Positions 58,355 to 64,000 of a stretch of 64,000 nucleotides of DNA are shown here, piece after piece. The translations under genes were made by a program, and so were the position numbers. Numbering within the stretch: the first letter of the stretch is position 1; the number at the start of each line of letters is the position of its first letter. The notes beneath the pieces were generated by a model that had not been told where the DNA came from, searched no databases, and saw only the letters and a list, made by a program, of their open reading frames with translations. Origin of the DNA: DASSUW01 sp963740605 (GTDB lineage: Bacteria > Actinomycetota > Thermoleophilia > Solirubrobacterales > Solirubrobacteraceae). The stretch spans positions 310,001 through 374,000 of the forward strand of contig CAVUFC010000021.1 of the NCBI GenBank assembly GCA_963740605.1, in the 5' to 3' direction.

Positions 58355-59313
58355 GGCTCCACCACGGCCTTGTACACCTCGCCGTCGCGCTGGGCGGCGA
58401 GCGCGGCGCCCGTCTCCGCGAGCGGGAACCGCGCGGTGATCAACTCGGCCACGCGGGTCTGCCCGCCGCGCAGCAGCGCCAGGGACGCCCGCATGTCGGC
58501 CGGCCCGGCCGACCAGCTCGCGGTGACACGTAATTCGCGCGCGAACACCGCCCAGCCCTCGATCGCGAGCGGCGAGCCGGGCTCCGGCGGCGCGTACAGG
58601 CACAGCGAGCCGCCGGGGGCGAGCGCCTGGGCCGCGTCGGCGATCGCCTGCGGGTGCTCGGTGCACACGATCGCCACGTCGACCGGCTCGTTGCCGTGGG
58701 CGGTCGCGCCCCAGTCCTCCGCGGCCGCCAGCCTTTGCGGATCGGGCTCGCGCACCCACACGGCGTCGACGCCGCGGGCGTGCGCGGCAGCGATGTGCAG
58801 CATCCCGCTGCAGCCCGCGCCGACGACGAGCAGGCTGTCGCCGGGGCGGATCCCGGCGCGGTCCTGCGCACGGAGCGCGCAGCCGAGCGGCTCGGTCAGC
58901 GTGGCGACGGCGGCGTCGACCCCGTCGAGCGGGAGCAGCTCGCCGACCAGCTCCGGCGGGATGCGCGCGTACTCGGCGAAGCCGCCCGGATCGAGCCCTG
59001 TCGCGCGGAACTGCTCGCACAGCGTCTCGTGGCCGTGCCGGCAGCGGCGGCACTCGCCGCAGGGCGCGTGATGGTGGATCGCGACCCGGTCGCCGACCGT
59101 CACGCCGACCACCTCGGCACCCACCGCGACGACCTCGCCCACCGGCTCGTGCCCGAGCACCGACGGGAGCTTGCGCTCGACGTACCAGCCGACGTCCGAC
59201 CCGCACGTCGCGCACGCGAGCACGCGGCAGACGACGTCGCCCGGGCCGCACACGGGATCCGGCCGCTGCTCGATCCGGGTGTCGTCGACCGCGACCGTGA
59301 ATGCGACCTTCAC
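58351..59313 (-). CDS. Zinc-dependent alcohol dehydrogenase (first of a pair)
   Basis: 320 residues from the GTG at 59313. Catalytic Zn region ACATCGSDVGWYV and GHEPVGEVVAVG, structural Zn CGECRRCRHGHETLC, and the nucleotide-binding LLVVGAGCSGMLHIAAAHARG. About 35% identical by eye to its downstream neighbour, suggesting an old duplication with divided function. The start overlaps the mtnA stop (GTGA). Confidence 0.88.
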   Translation of the reverse strand: MKVAFTVAVDDTRIEQRPDPVCGPGDVVCRVLACATCGSDVGWYVERKLPSVLGHEPVGEVVAVGAEVVGVTVGDRVAIHHHAPCGECRRCRHGHETLCEQFRATGLDPGGFAEYARIPPELVGELLPLDGVDAAVATLTEPLGCALRAQDRAGIRPGDSLLVVGAGCSGMLHIAAAHARGVDAVWVREPDPQRLAAAEDWGATAHGNEPVDVAIVCTEHPQAIADAAQALAPGGSLCLYAPPEPGSPLAIEGWAVFARELRVTASWSAGPADMRASLALLRGGQTRVAELITARFPLAETGAALAAQRDGEVYKAVVEP

Positions 59314-60338
59314 GCCACCCTCGCCAGGGTGTCGGTGGTCACCGGCTGCGCGGTCCCGCGCTCGGTGACCAGCGCCCACACGAGCTCGGCGGGCGTGACG
59401 TCGAACGCCGGGTTGCGGCACGGGGTGCCCGCGACGGTCAGCAGCGCGCCGGCGGCGGCGCGTACCTCGTCGGCCTCGCGCTCCTCGATCTCGATCCCCG
59501 CGCCGGTCGGGAGCCGCAGGTCGATCGACGACGACGGGCCGGCGGCCAGGAACGGGACGCCGGCCGCCCGCGCGGCGAGCGCGAGCCCGTACGTCCCGAC
59601 CTTGTTCGCCACGTCGCCGTTCGCGGCGACGCGATCGAAGCCCGTGATGACCGCGTGCGCCGCGCCGCCTCGCAGCAGGCCCGCGGCGGCGGCGTCGACG
59701 AGCAGCGAGTGCTCGATCCCGAGCCGGCGCAGCTCCCACACGGTCAGCCGCGCGCCCTGCAGCAGGGGCCGGGCCTCGCACGCGAGCACGTGCACCGGGC
59801 GCCGGTCCGCCAGCTCGGCGATCACGGCGAGCCCGGTGCCGCGGCCGGACGCCGCCAGCGCGCCGCTGTTGCAGTGCGTCATCAGCGTGACCGGCCCGGC
59901 GGGGAGGACGGCCTCGAGCGCGTCGGCGCCGTGGCGGGCGAGCGCGGCGCTGGCCGCCTCGTCCTCGCGGTGGATCGCCTCCGCGGCGGCGCGTGCGGCG
60001 GCGACGATGTCGTCCGGCGACGCCATGGCCGCCGCGAGGATGCGCTCCACCGCCCAGCCGAGGTTGCGCGCGGTCGGCCGGGCGCCCGCGAGCACGGCGG
60101 CGCCGCGCTCGAGCGCCGCTGTCGTCGGCGTCCGCGCGACCTCCATCGCGAGCCCGTAGCCGGCGGCGACGCCGATCAACGGAGCGCCCCGGACGGCGAG
60201 CCGCCGGATCGCCGCGGCGGTGTCGTCGGCCCCGCTGAGCGTCAGCACGACCTCCTCGCCGGGCAGGCGCGTCTGGTCGAGCACGCGCAGGCTGGTCCCG
60301 TCCCAGCTGAGGGGCGATGCGGTGTCCGTGAGCGCCAT
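59310..60338 (-). CDS. mtnA: S-methyl-5-thioribose-1-phosphate isomerase
   Basis: 342 residues. Diagnostic motifs: RRLAVRGAPLIGVAAGYG, the catalytic Cys in LMTHCNSGALA, ACEARPLLQGARLTVWEL, the catalytic Asp in ITGFDRVAANGDVANKVGTY, and NPAFDVTPAELV. It isomerises methylthioribose-1-P to methylthioribulose-1-P, or 5-deoxyribose-1-P in shunt pathways. It heads an operon with two Zn-dehydrogenases rather than mtnB/C/D. TAGCAT lies 8 nt before the ATG. Confidence 0.93.
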   Translation of the reverse strand: MALTDTASPLSWDGTSLRVLDQTRLPGEEVVLTLSGADDTAAAIRRLAVRGAPLIGVAAGYGLAMEVARTPTTAALERGAAVLAGARPTARNLGWAVERILAAAMASPDDIVAAARAAAEAIHREDEAASAALARHGADALEAVLPAGPVTLMTHCNSGALAASGRGTGLAVIAELADRRPVHVLACEARPLLQGARLTVWELRRLGIEHSLLVDAAAAGLLRGGAAHAVITGFDRVAANGDVANKVGTYGLALAARAAGVPFLAAGPSSSIDLRLPTGAGIEIEEREADEVRAAAGALLTVAGTPCRNPAFDVTPAELVWALVTERGTAQPVTTDTLARVA

Positions 60339-60346
60339 CGGGCACG

Positions 60347-60352
60347 ATGCTA
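60347..60352 (-). promoter_or_regulatory. -10 element (TAGCAT) of the mtnA operon
   Basis: Minus-strand TAGCAT, 8-nt gap, ATG at 60338; predicted leaderless transcript. Confidence 0.45.
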
Positions 60353-60416
60353 GTGGCGCGATCTCAAGTTCGGTCGCAGACCGCCAGCGAAATTGCGAAT
60401 CGCGACACTTAGGGTG

Positions 60417-61253
60417 ATGCCACCCGCATTGCAGGCCTCCGATCTGCGCAAGTCCTACGGCTCGACCCAGGCGCTCAAGGGCGTCAGCCTCGAGGTGGGC
60501 GAGGGCGAGCTCGTGGGGTTGCTGGGTCCCAACGGCGCGGGCAAGTCGACGCTGGTGAAGATCGCCTGCGGCCTCGTGACCGCGACCGCCGGCACCGCCC
60601 AGATCGCCGGCGCTCCGGCCGGTTCCCCCGAGGCCCACCGGGCGCTCGGCTATCTCGCCGAGCTGTTCCGCTTCCCCGATTGGCTGAGCGCCGACGAGCT
60701 GCTCGGCATGCACCAGCGACTGGCCGGCTCCGACGGCGGCGCCGCCGAGCGCGAGCGGCTGCTCGCCGCCGTCGGGCTGCCCGAGGCCGCGGACACCCGT
60801 GTCGGCGCGATGTCGAAGGGCATGCAGCAACGGCTCGGGATCGCGCAGGCGATGGTCGGCGGCCCGCGGCTGCTGCTGCTCGACGAGCCGACGAGCGCGC
60901 TCGATCCCGCCGGGCGGCGCACCGTGCGGCGGCTGCTCGAGGACCTGCGCCGCGAGGGCGTCGCGGTGCTGCTGAACTCGCACCTGCTGTCGGAGGTCGA
61001 GCTCGTGTGCGACCGCGTGGCGATCATCGCTCGCGGCGAGCTGCTCCGGGCGGGCACGCCGAGCGAGCTCAGCCGCGACGGCGGGGTGGAGGTCGAGACC
61101 GCCAACGGGAAGCGCCACTTCCCGGATGCCACGCGCGACGACGCGCCCGCGATCGTGCGCGACCTCGTGGCGGCGGGGGAGGACGTGTACGAGGTGCGGG
61201 TCCTGCGCTCCTCGCTCGAGGACTCCTATCTCGAGGCGGTCGGGGAGTCGTGA
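60417..61253 (+). CDS. ABC transporter ATPase
   Basis: 278 residues. Walker A GLLGPNGAGKSTLVKI, signature region AMSKGMQQRLGIAQAM (SKGMQ in place of LSGGQ, common in ABC-2 exporters), Walker B LLLLDEPTSALDP, and H-loop LNSHLLSEVE. The C-terminal 60 residues form an accessory domain. It pairs with the permease next to it (GTGA overlap). The start is uncertain: TTG at 60393, ATG at 60417 and TTG at 60429 are all in frame; TAGGGT is at 60410-60415. Confidence 0.9.
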   Translation: MPPALQASDLRKSYGSTQALKGVSLEVGEGELVGLLGPNGAGKSTLVKIACGLVTATAGTAQIAGAPAGSPEAHRALGYLAELFRFPDWLSADELLGMHQRLAGSDGGAAERERLLAAVGLPEAADTRVGAMSKGMQQRLGIAQAMVGGPRLLLLDEPTSALDPAGRRTVRRLLEDLRREGVAVLLNSHLLSEVELVCDRVAIIARGELLRAGTPSELSRDGGVEVETANGKRHFPDATRDDAPAIVRDLVAAGEDVYEVRVLRSSLEDSYLEAVGES

Positions 61254-62104
61254 ACGCGGCCCGGATCATCGCCGTGTTCTCGCTCCAGGAGTCCGTGCGG
61301 CGGCGCGTGTTCCTCGTCGTCGGGCTGCTCACGCTCGTGTTCCTCGTGCTCTACGGACTGGGCGCGTGGCAGCTGTTCGACAGCGTCGGGCAGTTCGACG
61401 AGCCGATCCGGGGTGTCGACGCGCGCACGGTCGCCGGGGCCACCGTGCAGGGGCTCGCGATGTTCGCGACGCTGTTCCTCGGCACCATCCTCGCGGTGTT
61501 CCTCACGCTCGGCGCGGTCCGCGGGGATGCCGAGCGGGGTCTGCTGCAACCGGTGCTCGTGCGGCCGGTGCGCCGGCGGACCGTCCTGCTCGGCCGCTTC
61601 ATCGCCGCCTCCGGCGTGTGCATGGCGTACGTGATCGCCATCTTCTTCGCGACGGTCGTGCTGACGTGGGCGTTCAGCGACTGGTGGCCGGACCGGGTGG
61701 TCGTGCCCGCGATCCAGCTCGCGCTGGCCGTGGCGGTGATCGCCGCGCTGTCGCTCGCCGGCTCGGTCGTGCTCGCCTCGACGGCGAACGGCATCGCCGT
61801 GTTCATGCTCTTCGGCGCGGGGCTCACCGCCGGGCTGCTCGGGCAGATCAGCGAGGCGCTGGGCTCGCACACGCTCGACCGGGTCTCGAACATCGTGAGT
61901 TGGGCGCTGCCGTTCGAGGCGCTCTACCAGTCCGCACTGAGCCAGCTGACGACCGACACCGTCGGCTTCACGCGGCTGGCGATCGACCTCGGCCCGTTCG
62001 GCGGTGCTCAGTCCGCCGGCGCCGCGCTGTGGCCGTACACCGTGGCCTACCTCGCCGTCGTCGGCGCTCTCGCGGGCGCCGCGTTCGCTCGCCGAGACCT
62101 CTGA
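61250..62104 (+). CDS. ABC-2 type transporter permease
   Basis: 284 residues from the GTG in the ATPase stop. Six hydrophobic segments: VFLVVGLLTLVFLVLYGLGA, LAMFATLFLGTILAVFLTLG, VCMAYVIAIFFATVVLTWAF, AVAVIAALSLAGSVVLAST, FMLFGAGLTAGLLGQ and a last one near the end. A conserved RGDAERGLLQPVLVRPVRRR loop (coupling region) lies after TM2. Together with the ATPase it forms an exporter of unknown substrate; a hairpin terminator follows. Confidence 0.85.
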   Translation: MNAARIIAVFSLQESVRRRVFLVVGLLTLVFLVLYGLGAWQLFDSVGQFDEPIRGVDARTVAGATVQGLAMFATLFLGTILAVFLTLGAVRGDAERGLLQPVLVRPVRRRTVLLGRFIAASGVCMAYVIAIFFATVVLTWAFSDWWPDRVVVPAIQLALAVAVIAALSLAGSVVLASTANGIAVFMLFGAGLTAGLLGQISEALGSHTLDRVSNIVSWALPFEALYQSALSQLTTDTVGFTRLAIDLGPFGGAQSAGAALWPYTVAYLAVVGALAGAAFARRDL

Positions 62105-62126
62105 GGCGCGCGAATCTGCGCGCGCC
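62105..62126 (+). terminator. Hairpin terminator
   Basis: Perfect 8-bp stem GGCGCGCG/CGCGCGCC with loop AATCTG, immediately after the permease stop codon. Confidence 0.6.
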
Positions 62127-62147
62127 CGCGCGGGTAGCCCTCCCGGC

Positions 62148-63409
62148 ATGGACGGACTTCAGATCGGCCCAAGCGCCGGCACGTGACGATGATCGCGCTC
62201 GGCGGCGTGATCGGCGCCGGGCTGTTCGTCGGCTCGGGCGCAGTGATCAACCAGACCGGCCCCGCGGCGGTGCTCTCGTACCTGATCGCGGGCGTGCTCG
62301 TGGTGCTGGTGATGCGCATGCTGGGCGAGATGGCGGTGGCGAACCCGAGCACGGGCTCGTTCGCCGACTACGCCCGTCTGTCGCTCGGGAACTGGGCGGG
62401 ATTCACGACCGGCTGGCTGTACTGGTGGTTCTGGGTGATCGTGCTCGCGGTCGAGGCGGTGGCGGGCGCCGAGATCATCCAGCGCTGGATCGACATCCCG
62501 ATCTGGGCCTCCAGCCTCGTTCTGATGATGCTGCTGACGCTGACGAACCTGTGGTCGGTCAGGTCCTACGGCGAGTTCGAGTTCTGGTTCGCGTCGATCA
62601 AGGTCGCGGCGATCATCGCCTTCATCGTGATCGCGCTCGCGTTCGCGCTCGGGCTGACGGGCAGCGACGTCGGGTTCTCGCACTTGACCAGCGACGGCTT
62701 CGCGCCCGAGGGCATGGGGAAGGTGCTGACCGGGGTCGTGATCGTGATCTTCGCCTTCGTCGGAGCCGAGATCGCGACGATCGCGGCGGCCGAGTCGGAC
62801 GAGCCCGAGCGGGCGGTCACGAAGGCGACGAACTCGGTGATCGGGCGCGTCCTCGTCTTCTACGTCCTGTCCGTGTTCCTGATCGTCTCGATCCTGCCGT
62901 GGGACAGCACGAAGCTCGGCGAGTCCCCGTTCGTCGCGGCGCTGGACGAGATCGGCATCCCCGGCGCCGCCGACGTCATGAACGCGGTCGTGCTCACGGC
63001 CGTGCTGTCGTGCCTGAACTCCGGGATCTACGTCGCCTCGCGGATGATGTTCGCGCTCGCCAAGCGCGGCGACGCGCCGCAGTGGACGGTGAAGATCAAC
63101 CAGCGCGGCGTGCCGGCGCGAGCGATCCTGCTCGCCACCTCGGTCGGGTACATCTCGGTGATCTTCGCCGCGCTGTGGCCGGAGACGATCTTCCTGTGGC
63201 TGGTGAACTCGTCCGGCGCGGTGGCCCTGTTCGTGTACCTGCTGATCGCGGTGGTGATCGGGTCGATGGCGACGGTCGACGACGTGCGCGACCAGCTGTG
63301 GTGGAGCCTCGGCAGTCTCGCCGTGGTGCTGATCGCAGCGTGGATCCGTACGCTCCAGCCATCGCGGACGACCGGCAGACGGCGGACATCGACCGCCTCC
63401 ACGAGCTGA
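62148..63409 (+). pseudogene. Amino-acid permease (APC/GabP-like) with an early frameshift
   Basis: The natural start is at 62148 (MDGLQIG), but a base is missing at codon 8: GGCCCAAGCGC reads into TGA, while the other frame gives KRRHVTMIALGGVIGAGLFVGSG, the family's TM1. From there about ten transmembrane segments are open (GEMAVANPSTGSFADYA, FAFVGAEIATIAAAESDEPE). The C-terminus is short and ends in RTTGRRRTSTASTS, while another frame encodes a more natural tail stopping at 63429 next to the following start, so a second lesion is likely. A truncated protein could start at 62183. Confidence 0.7.
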
Positions 63410-63425
63410 CCGGCGCGGGCGCGGC

Positions 63426-64000
63426 GTGATCGCGGCGCTGCTCGCCGCTCTGGCTGTCGCTGCGCCTCCCGTCGGCGCGGGCTTCGACTACCAGATCGGC
63501 GGCGCCTACCCGCTCCCGGGCGGCGTCTCTGTGGTCTCGCGGGACTGGCGCGCGCGGCCCGCCGGCGACTACGCGGTCTGTTACATCAACGCGTTCCAGT
63601 ACCAGCCCGGCGACGGGTGGCCGCATTCGCTGGTGCTGTGGGACCTCGAGGACCCGGACTGGCCGGGCGAGTTCGCGATCGACATCTCGACGGGCGGCAA
63701 GCGCCTACGGGCCGCGCGGCACGTGGAGCAGCACGTGCGCCGCTGTGCCGCCGAGGGCTTCCGCGGCGTCGAGTACGACAACCTCGACTCGTGGACGCGC
63801 TACCCGGACGCGCCGTTCGGCCGCGCAGACTCGGTCGCGTACGCCAAGCGGTTGGTCCGCGTCGCCCACCGCCACGGCCTCGCCGCCGCGCAGAAGAACA
63901 CGGTCGAGCTCAACGGCCGCCGCCTCGGGTTCGACTTCGCGATCGCCGAGGAGTGCGGCCGCTGGCACGAGTGCGCGGGTTACAGGCGCATGTACGGCCA
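63426..64000 (+). CDS. GH114-like (endo-alpha-1,4-polygalactosaminidase family) glycosidase, 5' part
   Basis: 191 codons to the window edge, from a GTG overlapping the TGA at 63427-63429. Signal peptide MIAALLAALAVAAPPVGA, then FDYQIGGAYPLPGGVSVVSRDW, VCYINAFQYQPGD, FAIDISTGGKRL, and GFRGVEYDNLDSWTRY with the acidic DN-LD motif near the catalytic Asp of the GH114 TIM barrel. FDFAIAEECGRW supplies a candidate second acid. Secreted; would cleave galactosaminogalactan-like polymers. The C-terminus is outside the window. Confidence 0.8.
   Translation, partial: MIAALLAALAVAAPPVGAGFDYQIGGAYPLPGGVSVVSRDWRARPAGDYAVCYINAFQYQPGDGWPHSLVLWDLEDPDWPGEFAIDISTGGKRLRAARHVEQHVRRCAAEGFRGVEYDNLDSWTRYPDAPFGRADSVAYAKRLVRVAHRHGLAAAQKNTVELNGRRLGFDFAIAEECGRWHECAGYRRMYG

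Overview
The window is high-GC DNA (about 70% G+C by eye) from a free-living aerobic bacterium. Gene content (SARP and ECF regulators, a DUF3618/holin-type envelope cluster, RNHCP protein, many acyl-CoA enzymes, a lysine-rich secreted domain) and frequent leaderless starts suggest an actinobacterium, probably class Thermoleophilia near Solirubrobacter or Conexibacter; that placement is inference. I saw no rRNA, tRNA, CRISPR array, insertion sequence or intact prophage. Most of the window is tightly packed genes with ATGA/GTGA overlaps and tail-to-tail overlaps.

Layout. 1-12.5 kb: FAD oxidoreductase, giant SARP/AfsR regulator, damaged MFS exporter, SDR, lactonase-type propeller, epimerase/NUDIX pair, rubredoxin, membrane spermidine-synthase-like protein, papain-like protease. 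12.6-14.2 kb: a scar of TetR, ABC-transporter and SDR remnants. 14.2-18.8 kb: small conserved proteins, RNHCP with a structured leader, DsrE plus membrane methyltransferase, VOC, SnoaL-like, and an alpha-oxoamine synthase. 18.9-21.9 kb: three secreted proteins, two TasA/camelysin-like and one Ig-like. 22-36 kb: enoyl-CoA hydratases, biotin carrier, acyltransferase, MFS exporter, aminotransferase with a candidate attenuator, SDR, orphan ABC ATPase, acyl-CoA dehydrogenase, arginase-like protein, amidase. 36-46.5 kb: tail-tube remnant, carboxylase beta subunit, a BKACE/CoA-transferase/MerR/thioesterase operon, rRNA methylase, USP, anion permease. 46.6-56.5 kb: nitrilase/TetR pair, envelope-stress cluster, AI-2E permease, DegV, epimerase, YCII/ECF pair. 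56.5-64 kb: FliA/WhiG-type sigma factor, mtnA with two alcohol dehydrogenases, ABC exporter, amino-acid permease, GH114-like glycosidase.

Three patterns cut across the window. (1) About seventeen start codons lie 6-9 nt downstream of a TAnnnT -10 hexamer, which predicts leaderless mRNAs. In three divergent pairs a single AnnnTAnnnT element serves both directions. (2) At least ten genes carry deletions or frameshifts; this is either real decay or a local assembly problem, and sequence alone cannot decide. (3) Upstream of the aminotransferase, an 11-codon Leu/Val-rich leader peptide overlaps a 10-bp hairpin arm, the layout expected for ribosome-mediated attenuation.
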